A stretch of DNA of 32,893 nt. It comes from Caballeronia hypogeia (GTDB lineage Bacteria > Pseudomonadota > Gammaproteobacteria > Burkholderiales > Burkholderiaceae). The DNA lies in the NCBI RefSeq assembly GCF_001544875.2, contig NZ_FCOA02000052.1, forward strand, positions 1 to 32,893. The letters are read 5' to 3'. Each line of letters begins with the position of its first letter. Position 1 is the first letter of the stretch. The notes under the pieces are model-generated. The model did not search any database. It saw only the letters and a list, made by a program, of their open reading frames with translations, and was not told the DNA's origin. Shown here piece by piece: positions 24,422 through 31,141 of the stretch. The position numbers and the translations under genes were made by a program.

Positions 24422-24922
24422 TTATGCACCGCGCGTCTTGAGCTTTTCGAGCACGTTATCGACGATCTGCTCCGGCGTCAGTTCGATGCTTTCCGTGATC
24501 GCCTCGTCGTCGCCGGGTTCTTCGAGCGTGTCGAGCTGGCTCTGCAACAGGGACGGGTCGAAGAAGTGCCCCGTGCGCGATCCAAGCCGCTCGTGCAGCA
24601 CCTCAAACGTGCCGTGCAGATAGACGAAGCAGACATCCTTGTCGCCGTCGCGCAGCACGTCGCGATACGAACGCTTGAGCGACGAGCACGTGAACACCGC
24701 CGTCTCGTTCGCGCGCTGCTTTTCCTCGATCGCCGCGCGAATCGTGCGCAGCCACGGCCAGCGGTCCTCGTCGGTCAGCGGAATGCCCTTGTGCATCTTC
24801 TCCTTGTTGGCGGCGCTGTGGAATGCGTCGCCGTCGGTGAACGAGCAGTGCAGGCGCTCCGCCAGCATCTCGCCGATGAGGGACTTGCCGGCGCCCGATA
24901 CGCCCATTGCGATCAAAATCAT
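24422..24922 (-). CDS. gntK: Gluconokinase
   Basis: Small P-loop kinase of 166 residues that phosphorylates gluconate to 6-phosphogluconate, feeding the Entner-Doudoroff and pentose phosphate routes. The Walker A GVSGAGKS is at 7-14. DGDAFHSAANKEKMHKGIPL follows and is specific to GntK, as are LTDEDRWPWL, TCSSLKRSYRD and SRTGHFFDPSLL. Its ribosome site AAGGAG overlaps the stop codon of the permease gene (10 bases between genes), so the two are one operon. Confidence 0.97.
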   Translation of the reverse strand: MILIAMGVSGAGKSLIGEMLAERLHCSFTDGDAFHSAANKEKMHKGIPLTDEDRWPWLRTIRAAIEEKQRANETAVFTCSSLKRSYRDVLRDGDKDVCFVYLHGTFEVLHERLGSRTGHFFDPSLLQSQLDTLEEPGDDEAITESIELTPEQIVDNVLEKLKTRGA

Positions 24923-24932
24923 CGAAGTCTCC

Positions 24933-26297
24933 TTACACGACCGCCGCGAGCGCGAAGGTCAAACCGAGGCCCATCAGGGAAATGATGGTTTCGAGCAACG
25001 ACCAGGTCTTGAACGTCTGGCCGACCGTCATCCCGAAATACTCTTTGATCAGCCAGAAGCCGCCATCGTTCACATGCGAGAAGATCAGCGAGCCGGAGCC
25101 GGTGGCGAGCACCAGCAGCTCCGGGCTCGTGTTACCGCCCGCCGCGGCCGCGATCGGCGCGACGATGCCGCAGGCGGTCGTCATTGCGACCGTCGCGGAG
25201 CCGGTGGCCAGGCGGATCAGCGCGGCGACGAACCAGCCGAGCAGCAGCGGCGACAGATGCGCCGACGATGCGCTCGAGACGATCTGCTGCGAAATGCCGC
25301 TGTCGCGCAGAACCTGGCCGAAGCCGCCGCCCGCGCCGACGATCAGCGTAATGCCCGCGATCGGCGCAAGACATTCGCCGCAGAACTTCTGGATCTGCTC
25401 GCGGTTGAAGCCCTGCTTCGCGCCGAAGGTCCAGAAGCTGACCAGCACGGCGATCAGCAGGGCCATATCCGACTGGCCGATAAAGCGCAGCAGGTCGTTC
25501 GGCAGCGTTTTCGGCGTGAAGACCAGATCCGCCCAGCTTCCGACCAGCATCAGAATGACCGGCAGCAGGATGGTGAACAGCGTGATGCCGAAGCTCGGCA
25601 GCGCCTGCTTTTTCTGGGTATCGCCATGCTTTTGCGTGAACTGGTCGGCGAGCGCGTTGGCGTCGGGCAGCTTCACGTATTTGTGGATCATCAGCGCGAA
25701 CAGCGGGCCGGCGACGATGGCAGTCGGCACACCCACGATCAGGCCGTACGCGATCGTCTTGCCGATATCGGCGTGATACGCCTGTACGGCGAGCAGCGCG
25801 GCCGGGTGCGGCGGAATCAGGCCGTGCACGACGGAGAGACCGGCGACCATCGGCAGGCCGATCAACAGCAGCGACTTGCCGGTGCGCCTGGCGACGTTGA
25901 ACGCAATCGGAATCAGCAGCACGAAACCGACCTCGAAGAACACCGGCAAGCCAACGATGATCGCCACGACCATCATCGCCCAGTGAATGTTCTTCTCGCC
26001 GAACAGATTGATCAGCGTATTGGCGATGCGCTCCGCGCCGCCGGATTCGGCCATCATCTTGCCGAGCATGGTTCCGAGACCCACCACGACGGCAATGTGT
26101 CCGAGCGTGTTGCCGTTCCCGGTTTCGAACGACTTGACGATCTTGTCCATCGGCATGCCGACCGCGAGGGCCAGCAGGACCGACACGATCATGAGGACGA
26201 GGAACGGGTAAACCTTGAAGCGGGCGATCATCAGGATCAGAACCGCGATCGCGATCACCGCATAGAGCAGCAGCATGCTCCCGTGGACAGCTGGCAT
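24933..26297 (-). CDS. gntT: GntP-family gluconate:proton symporter
   Basis: Inner-membrane permease of 454 residues (usual for GntP/GntT/GntU) that imports gluconate or related sugar acids. About 12 to 14 hydrophobic segments are visible, beginning LLYAVIAIAVLILMIARFKV. The family blocks are VVGLGTMLGKMMAESGGAE, HGLIPPHPAALLA, GAGGGFGQVLRDSG and SGSLIFSHVNDGGFWL. The ribosome site is strong (GGAGG four bases before the ATG). First gene of the permease-gluconokinase pair. The adjacent kinase makes gluconate the likely substrate; the exact paralogue name (gntT, gntP, gntU) is uncertain. Confidence 0.93.
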   Translation of the reverse strand: MPAVHGSMLLLYAVIAIAVLILMIARFKVYPFLVLMIVSVLLALAVGMPMDKIVKSFETGNGNTLGHIAVVVGLGTMLGKMMAESGGAERIANTLINLFGEKNIHWAMMVVAIIVGLPVFFEVGFVLLIPIAFNVARRTGKSLLLIGLPMVAGLSVVHGLIPPHPAALLAVQAYHADIGKTIAYGLIVGVPTAIVAGPLFALMIHKYVKLPDANALADQFTQKHGDTQKKQALPSFGITLFTILLPVILMLVGSWADLVFTPKTLPNDLLRFIGQSDMALLIAVLVSFWTFGAKQGFNREQIQKFCGECLAPIAGITLIVGAGGGFGQVLRDSGISQQIVSSASSAHLSPLLLGWFVAALIRLATGSATVAMTTACGIVAPIAAAAGGNTSPELLVLATGSGSLIFSHVNDGGFWLIKEYFGMTVGQTFKTWSLLETIISLMGLGLTFALAAVV

Positions 26298-26464
26298 AAC
26301 GCCTCCGTTGATTTTGTTGAGGTTTTTGCGCTATGTATGCGTTTGCCGTCGCTGCACTGCACAACAAGGTCAGCATCCGGCAAGCGCAAACACGGCGCTG
26401 GGCAACGGAATTTTACTTGTAAGCCGGGAAACAGACCTCAAAAGCGATCGAAAGTGAAACGATG

Positions 26465-26501
26465 CAAAAAAAGACCGGCGCTCTGGTCGAGCGCCGGTCT
26501 T
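26465..26501 (-). terminator. Intrinsic terminator of the lipoprotein gene
   Basis: Read leftward: AAGACCGGCGCTC, five-base loop, GAGCGCCGGTCTT, then a run of Ts (the A-run 26465-26472 on the plus strand). A 13-bp stem, 50 bases after the lipoprotein stop. Confidence 0.93.
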
Positions 26502-26550
26502 CGTCACGGCGTGCCTTTAAAGGCCGCCGCGTCACAACAGCGTGCGAAGG

Positions 26551-26862
26551 TCAGGAGGCTGGCTTCTGCGTCGCGTTCCCTTGACACATGAAAGTGACCT
26601 CACGCGCGTTATTGCGCGCCTGTGCACCTTTGACACCGTCAATTGCTTCCAGCAGGACGACCTGCTTGTCAGCGCAAATCCGGACGGCGCCGGCCATGCA
26701 CGCATTCTGAGACTGGAACAAGCCGTTACAGGTGACGCGATACGCTTCGCCCTTCCCCGCAATGTTCACCTTGTTGGATGTGTAGGTGAGACCGCTATCT
26801 GTCGTACATCCTTGAAGTACGCCGACAGCCGCCAAAACCACGAAAAGAATTCTGGAGATCAT
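26551..26862 (-). CDS. Small periplasmic lipoprotein with four conserved-looking cysteines
   Basis: Protein of 103 residues. The signal sequence ILFVVLAAVGVLQGC has a lipobox LQGC, so Cys19 is probably acylated. Thr-Thr-Asp follow; an Asp at +2 would retain it in the inner membrane, but here +2 is Thr, which favours outer-membrane sorting. The mature part has four further cysteines (Cys45, Cys55, Cys63, Cys93), enough for two disulphides, and the pattern C-x9-C-x7-C resembles small proteobacterial lipoproteins of unknown function. It lies 100 bases downstream of the adhesin gene on the same strand, separated by a hairpin, so it may be co-expressed at a lower level. No strong ribosome site. 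Function unknown. Confidence 0.8.
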   Translation of the reverse strand: MISRILFVVLAAVGVLQGCTTDSGLTYTSNKVNIAGKGEAYRVTCNGLFQSQNACMAGAVRICADKQVVLLEAIDGVKGAQARNNAREVTFMCQGNATQKPAS

Positions 26863-26896
26863 GTTCGTTGATTGAGTAACCGAATACGAGGCACGC

Positions 26897-26931
26897 GCCT
26901 GAGCGATTGCTGACTGCTCAATCGCTCAGGC
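26897..26931. repeat. Perfect 13-bp inverted repeat between adhesin and lipoprotein genes
   Basis: GCCTGAGCGATTG (26897-26909) and CAATCGCTCAGGC (26919-26931) flank a nine-base loop, 31 bases after the adhesin stop. No T-run follows in either direction. It is either a terminator that does not fit the classical form or an mRNA-stabilising or attenuating hairpin that separates adhesin and lipoprotein expression. Confidence 0.75.
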
Positions 26932-26962
26932 TTCCCGAGCTTGCGCCCGGGAAAACGATGGC

Positions 26963-28408
26963 TTACCAGCGATACGAAGCGTTAGCTCCATACACCGTGC
27001 CGCCGTTGCTCTTCGCTGCGCCCGCCTTCATCACCAGGTTCTGAGTCACACGCAAGTTCACGGCCAAGCCTGCTGCTGCATAGCCCTGATAGGTCGCGCC
27101 ACCCACACCGACCGAGATGTTCTTGTCCTGGTCGATGTTCGGGATCATCGCCATGGCGCTAGCCGCGGCAATGCCCGAGTATGCGCTGCGTGCGACGCCG
27201 GAAACCTGGCCCTGAAGCACGTTGACTTGCGAGTCGGTGTAACTGATCGCGTCCGTAGCGCTCGTGCCGTCAGCGACGTTCGTCACCTTCACCGGCGCAG
27301 CACCCGTGCCCTTGCCGCCCAGCGTCACCGTGCTGTGCGTCGAGTCGTCGTACATGACCGCGTCGCGCAGACCCGTGGACAGCGAGTTGATCGAGGTCGA
27401 GGTCGAGCTCGACAGCGAGTTCATGCCCGTGGAGATCGAGCTCACGCTCGAGGACATCGAGCTGAAGGCCGTCGAGGTCGAGGTCGACAGCGAGCTCAGA
27501 CCCGTCGACAGCGAGCTGATGCCGCTCGACATCGAGCTTACGCTGGACGACATCGAGCTGATCGCCGTGGAGGTCGAAGTCGACAGCGAGCTCACGCCCG
27601 TGGACACCGAAGACCACGCGGTCGAGATCGAACTCATGCCCGTCGACAAACTGGTCGATGCCGAGTTCCAACCTGTCGAGATTGAACTTACCCCCGTAGA
27701 CAGACTAGTCGATGCGCTGTTCCACGCCGTGGACAGCGAACTCATGTTGGTGGAGAGCGACGAGATTCCGGTTGAAAGCGAACGAGACACGGAGCTCACC
27801 GCAGTGGACAGCGAGCTAGATACCGTGAACAATTGCCCACCATTGACCGCATCCATGCTACCGCTCGAGATAGCGCCATCCGCAAGGTTGGTGATCTTAT
27901 TCGAGTACATGTCCAAGACTTGCTGGAACTGGATCTTGGACTTAGCGCCCAAGATCACCTTGTCGTTGCCGATCGCCATGTACGCGGACTGAGCATTACC
28001 GAAATCGTCGGTTAGATAGACTCCGTTGAATCCCGTGGGTACCGCCGGGTTGCTGCCACCGCAGGCACCGGCGTTTGCTGCGTCGCTGACGGGTCCCGCA
28101 CCACTTGTCCAAAGTCCATAACCCGAACCGTTGCTACAGGCATTGATCATTCCACCCGCAGCCCAAGCACTGCCTGCTCCAATGGGAGCAACACCAAAGA
28201 GTGCAGATGTGATCCCGACGCCCGCGGCCCATAGCAGACTCGCTTTGAACATGCGTGACGCGCCTTGCTCAGACGAGTAAGGCGTTTGCTCGTCGGAGTC
28301 GCATACCGCGCCACCAGAACTCTTCTTGCCGCACGCCATCGCGGTTTCCGCGACCGCGACGAACGTCCCTACTTTCTCATTCCAAATACTGCGGTATGAC
28401 TTGTTCAT
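26963..28408 (-). CDS. Trimeric autotransporter adhesin (YadA-type) with Ser/Thr-rich stalk
   Basis: Type Vc secreted surface fibre, 481 residues. An extended signal peptide region (MNKSYRSIWNEKVGTFVAVA) leads to the hydrophobic signal core, with cleavage near residue 84 (GSAWA). A short head has two cysteines (91, 116). A YadA-like neck lies at about 171-194 (KITNLADGAI, MDAVNGGQLF). The coiled-coil stalk (about 197-347) is about 60% Ser+Thr by my count (92 of 151). A second neck-like motif is at 373-395 (VKVTNVADGTSATDAISY). The YadA membrane anchor (about 400-481) ends in aromatic Trp as expected (GANASYRW). The protein is short for its class. Heptads dominate the stalk, with 18-residue and 32-residue internal repeats. 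It lies downstream of three DUF2827 genes. Confidence 0.92.
   Translation of the reverse strand: MNKSYRSIWNEKVGTFVAVAETAMACGKKSSGGAVCDSDEQTPYSSEQGASRMFKASLLWAAGVGITSALFGVAPIGAGSAWAAGGMINACSNGSGYGLWTSGAGPVSDAANAGACGGSNPAVPTGFNGVYLTDDFGNAQSAYMAIGNDKVILGAKSKIQFQQVLDMYSNKITNLADGAISSGSMDAVNGGQLFTVSSSLSTAVSSVSRSLSTGISSLSTNMSSLSTAWNSASTSLSTGVSSISTGWNSASTSLSTGMSSISTAWSSVSTGVSSLSTSTSTAISSMSSSVSSMSSGISSLSTGLSSLSTSTSTAFSSMSSSVSSISTGMNSLSSSTSTSINSLSTGLRDAVMYDDSTHSTVTLGGKGTGAAPVKVTNVADGTSATDAISYTDSQVNVLQGQVSGVARSAYSGIAAASAMAMIPNIDQDKNISVGVGGATYQGYAAAGLAVNLRVTQNLVMKAGAAKSNGGTVYGANASYRW
27422..27592 (-). repeat. Long-period internal repeat in the adhesin stalk (96-bp offset)
   Basis: Codons 273-297 (27518-27592) and 305-329 (27422-27496) encode nearly the same 25 residues, SSLSTSTSTA(I/F)SSMSSSVSS followed by (M/I)S(S/T)G(I/M). 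The DNA is also clearly alike at a 96-base offset. A second repeat set, 18 residues long, is at codons 231-248 and 249-266 (27665-27718 and 27611-27664). Such repeats let the stalk change length by recombination or slippage. Confidence 0.8.
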
Positions 28409-28684
28409 AAACCGATTCGACCCACTTAAAGCCAGCGTCTTTTACAAAAACAAAGGAAAACATCTTTGACCACGGCACAGAATATTGAAGCCCGCCTCCT
28501 CGATGAAGCGGACATGTCTTAAATTCAAGGGAGACTCGGTGCGTGTGGCGTCGTGGAGCAACACACTGCAAGCAGATTGATAAAAATCGGCTCACAGACA
28601 TTGAGATAATGCTTATATTCGTCTCATCAAACTCTTATTGAAGTACCGAAACGATCAGTGCCTTAAGGCGAAGACGGCCTGATG

Positions 28685-28706
28685 ATCCACAGCAGCTACT
28701 GTGGAT
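28685..28706. repeat. 8-bp perfect inverted repeat upstream of the adhesin
   Basis: ATCCACAG (28685-28692), loop CAGCTA, CTGTGGAT (28699-28706). It lies about 280 bases upstream of the adhesin ATG and 110 bases past the DUF2827 operon. It could be an operator or a weak terminator hairpin. Confidence 0.45.
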
Positions 28707-28786
28707 ATTGATGTTCAAGTTTCAGTTGATTCTGAGAGACATGACTGCAGAGCGCGATCGATGCAATCGCGCCCCGCGTCAACATA

Positions 28787-28805
28787 AGCCGCCAGAACAG
28801 CGGCT
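28787..28805 (-). terminator. Weak hairpin after the DUF2827 operon
   Basis: AGCCGC / GCGGCT with a seven-base loop, ten bases past the last DUF2827 stop. On the minus strand it is followed by TTATGTTG, a poor U-tract. It is only a possible terminator, so read-through from the DUF2827 operon into the adhesin gene cannot be excluded. Confidence 0.3.
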
Positions 28806-28814
28806 GAAGATGAT

Positions 28815-29987
28815 TTACCGAATTGGCTTCTCGATCAGAGTATCGAGCAGCCCTGCATATCCGCGAACCAGCTCGGCGTTATCCGGCAGAAAGCGCGAAA
28901 TCGCCGCCCGCTGCGCATCTCGATATTGCGCAAGTTGTGCATCATGCGTTTCGATCGCCTCGATTACACGTTTCGCACCTTCCGCCACATTGTTGTCACG
29001 ATAGTAATACCCGAGGTCCGTACAGAACGTTGCGTTATGCACGAGCGGATACCCCTGCCAGCAAACCTCGAGGTAAAAATAGTTCAACGGGTTTTCCCAT
29101 TGATGCGACACGACGATATCCGTTTTCTCCGCCAGAAACGTCGGCGTATCGAAGCGTCCGAGGAAAACCGCCTTGTGTTGCCGAACGATATCGAGCTGAT
29201 TCATCAACGCGATAAATTCTTTGCAATTGATTGCAAGATGTTGCGCGTTGGTCACCTGCATCAATTCAATCGCATCCGGACGTTCGCGATAGGCGAGTTC
29301 CGAGATCATCGTCGGATAAAGACAGAATTTCACAACGTTGATATTCGGCTCCATCACGCTGAGCCGTCTCGGACCGTTGCGAGGCTGGTATTCCCCGTTG
29401 TTCGGCAAATTCGCCGTGCGCGCATTCAGGAAAACCGGGCTCCAGATGAACGGCACGACCTGCGCGGTCTGCCGGCGCAGCACCTCGAAATACGGCTTAC
29501 TGATGTTGTCGACCTGCGGGATCATCCAGATGTCGTCGTAGCGCTGGTTGACGAACAGGTTCTCGCCGAAACTCGGCTTGTTGAACAGGATCGACTCCAT
29601 TGCATGGACGTACTCGAAGCCGCAGCAATACGAGACGAGGCGCGCGCCGCGCTGCTTCAGATATTCGGTCGCCGCCGGATCGATCTGGCCGCCGAGTTCG
29701 ATCAGCACATCGATGTTGTCCTTCGCGTCCGCGAAAGTGACTGTCGGCCAGCGCTTCAGATCCCACGGCAGCTTGTCCGTGATCGGAATGTGCGTCGTGT
29801 TGACGAGCACCGTGCTTTCCACATTCGGGCAGTTGCGCAGCGCTTCCGCGAGAAACACCGCGTTTTGCTTGATGCCGTTGTTCCACAGCGTTTCGGCTTC
29901 GTTGTGCAAGCCGATGGTGATACCAATTCGCAACTTCTTCGTTGCGCTGCGCGCCCTCGCGCCCGATTTCTGAATCTTGCTCTTCAT
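28815..29987 (-). CDS. DUF2827 protein, putative GT-B-like glycosyltransferase (third in operon)
   Basis: Soluble protein of 390 residues with no signal or membrane segment, and a basic N-terminal tail. The first Rossmann-like half begins RIGITIGL (20-27) and contains LWNNGIKQNAVFLAEAL (34-50), the place where GT-B enzymes bind the acceptor. The linker block is MEPNINVVK (212-220). The C-terminal half has SHQWENPLNYFYLEV (294-308) then GYPLVHN (312-318), in the position of the nucleotide-sugar loop of GT-B enzymes. DUF2827 is uncharacterised; the glycosyltransferase reading is inference from layout. AGGA eight bases before the ATG. It starts 2 bases after the stop of the previous paralogue. 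Confidence 0.82.
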   Translation of the reverse strand: MKSKIQKSGARARSATKKLRIGITIGLHNEAETLWNNGIKQNAVFLAEALRNCPNVESTVLVNTTHIPITDKLPWDLKRWPTVTFADAKDNIDVLIELGGQIDPAATEYLKQRGARLVSYCCGFEYVHAMESILFNKPSFGENLFVNQRYDDIWMIPQVDNISKPYFEVLRRQTAQVVPFIWSPVFLNARTANLPNNGEYQPRNGPRRLSVMEPNINVVKFCLYPTMISELAYRERPDAIELMQVTNAQHLAINCKEFIALMNQLDIVRQHKAVFLGRFDTPTFLAEKTDIVVSHQWENPLNYFYLEVCWQGYPLVHNATFCTDLGYYYRDNNVAEGAKRVIEAIETHDAQLAQYRDAQRAAISRFLPDNAELVRGYAGLLDTLIEKPIR

Positions 29988-29989
29988 AT

Positions 29990-31141
29990 TTACGTCCTGG
30001 CGTACACCGACTCGATTGCTTCCGTATAGATCCGCACGTTCTCTTCGCTTTCAGGGTCGAGCTTGCGCAGGAACTTGGAGGCGGTCGCGCGATAGCTCTG
30101 CAGATTTTCGTCATGCTCCGCGAAGGCGCGCACCAGCGCGCGGCCGCCCTCTTCACAATCGAAATCGTGATAGCGGTAGCCGGTGTCATCGATCAGATGC
30201 GAGTTGTGAATCAGCGGATAGCCACCGTGCAGCGCTTCGTAATAAACGTAGTTCTGCGGGTTTTCCCATTGATGGCTGACCACGGCGTCCACGTGGGACG
30301 GCACGATCTGCGCGAAGGGGAAACGCCCTTCGAAGTTGCCGAGCCCGTGCCTGACGTAGTCGAGACTGTTCGCAAAGCCCGAGAAAGCCGCGTGATCCTT
30401 CAGCTTGAAGGTATTGAACGCCCAGACGCGTTCGAGCATGTCAGGATTCTCACGATGCGCCACTTCGCACGAAAGCATGGGGATATAGCTCGTTTTCACC
30501 ATGCAGACGTTCGGCTCGAAAATGCCGACACGCCAGCGGCGCCTTCCCGGCTGATAACCAAACGTCTGGCCTTCCGGAAGCTTCGCGGCTTCGCGATCCA
30601 GTACGATCGGGCTCCACAGGTGCGGCATGAGCTTGACCGGAGCGCGGAACAGCGTCTGGAAATACGGCGCACAGCTTTTTTCGTACTCGGGGAGCGTCCA
30701 CACTTCGTCATACGGCGCGCCGGAAATCAGCAGCGCGTGTTGCAGGTTGAACACCATGCGCTCGATATCGATGACGTAGTCGTTACCGACACGCATCGTA
30801 ATAATCTTGCCGCCGCGTTCACGAAACTTGACCGACCATTCGCGATTGAGCTGCGCGCTCATTTCGATCATGACGTCGAGCTTCGAAGTAGCCGTTTCCA
30901 TGTCGATGAGCGGCACCGGCGAATCCTGCAGGAAGCGCTTGGCGTCTTCCGGCCCGCCGTCGCCGCCGCCCGTCACGAGATAGGTGTTCTTCACGCGCGG
31001 CGAGCGCTTGAGCAGCATCACCAGATACAGACAGTTCTGAAAGATGCCGTTTTCCCAGAGCGACTGCTCACCTTTGCGGATGTAGATGGAAACGCCGACG
31101 TTGATCCGGTCCGGCATGCGGGACTTGCTTGACTTGCTCAT
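29990..31141 (-). CDS. DUF2827 protein, putative GT-B-like glycosyltransferase (second in operon)
   Basis: Soluble protein of 383 residues, paralogous to its two neighbours. It shares NVGVSIYI (14-21), SLWENGIFQNCLYL (27-40), FEPNVCMVKTSYIPML (208-223), SHQWENPQNYVYYEAL (289-304) and GGYPLIHN (306-313). The first half between about 55 and 160 is strongly diverged from the others, including a Gly-rich insertion VTGGGDGG. This suggests different substrates rather than gene redundancy. Its ATG overlaps the stop of the first gene as ATGA (31138-31141), so translation is coupled. Function unknown; glycosyltransferase is inferred. Confidence 0.82.
   Translation of the reverse strand: MSKSSKSRMPDRINVGVSIYIRKGEQSLWENGIFQNCLYLVMLLKRSPRVKNTYLVTGGGDGGPEDAKRFLQDSPVPLIDMETATSKLDVMIEMSAQLNREWSVKFRERGGKIITMRVGNDYVIDIERMVFNLQHALLISGAPYDEVWTLPEYEKSCAPYFQTLFRAPVKLMPHLWSPIVLDREAAKLPEGQTFGYQPGRRRWRVGIFEPNVCMVKTSYIPMLSCEVAHRENPDMLERVWAFNTFKLKDHAAFSGFANSLDYVRHGLGNFEGRFPFAQIVPSHVDAVVSHQWENPQNYVYYEALHGGYPLIHNSHLIDDTGYRYHDFDCEEGGRALVRAFAEHDENLQSYRATASKFLRKLDPESEENVRIYTEAIESVYART

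Larger units (their letters stand above)
28409..28814. other. 406-base intergenic region upstream of the adhesin
   Basis: Lower-G/C stretch with no gene I can support. It must hold the adhesin promoter (reading left) and the end of the DUF2827 operon. No clear promoter can be assigned; TTCATC-N17-TATTCT on the minus strand near 28480-28515 is only a weak match. Three perfect small inverted repeats are present: 28685-28706 (ATCCACAG/CTGTGGAT), 28752-28772 (GCGCGAT/ATCGCGC) and 28787-28805 (AGCCGC/GCGGCT). None is followed by a proper T-run. Confidence 0.5.

Noticed and set aside
26298..26464. GntR operator upstream of the gluconate permease
   Set aside because: TTACTTGTAA near 26413-26422 is a small dyad, but it does not match the E. 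coli GntR operator closely enough and no regulator gene lies nearby.
27422..27811. Repeats in the adhesin region considered as a CRISPR array or minisatellite
   Set aside because: The repeats are coding, in frame and imperfect, with no unique spacers of constant length.
27264..27992. 242-codon plus-strand frame rich in EVELDSE-like repeats
   Set aside because: Mirror of the repetitive Ser-rich adhesin stalk; the minus-strand frame has ESPR, neck and anchor motifs, so this is an artefact of its codon use.
28377..28601. 74-codon minus-strand frame overlapping the adhesin start
   Set aside because: Different frame from the adhesin ESPR, no ribosome site, and no protein-like features.
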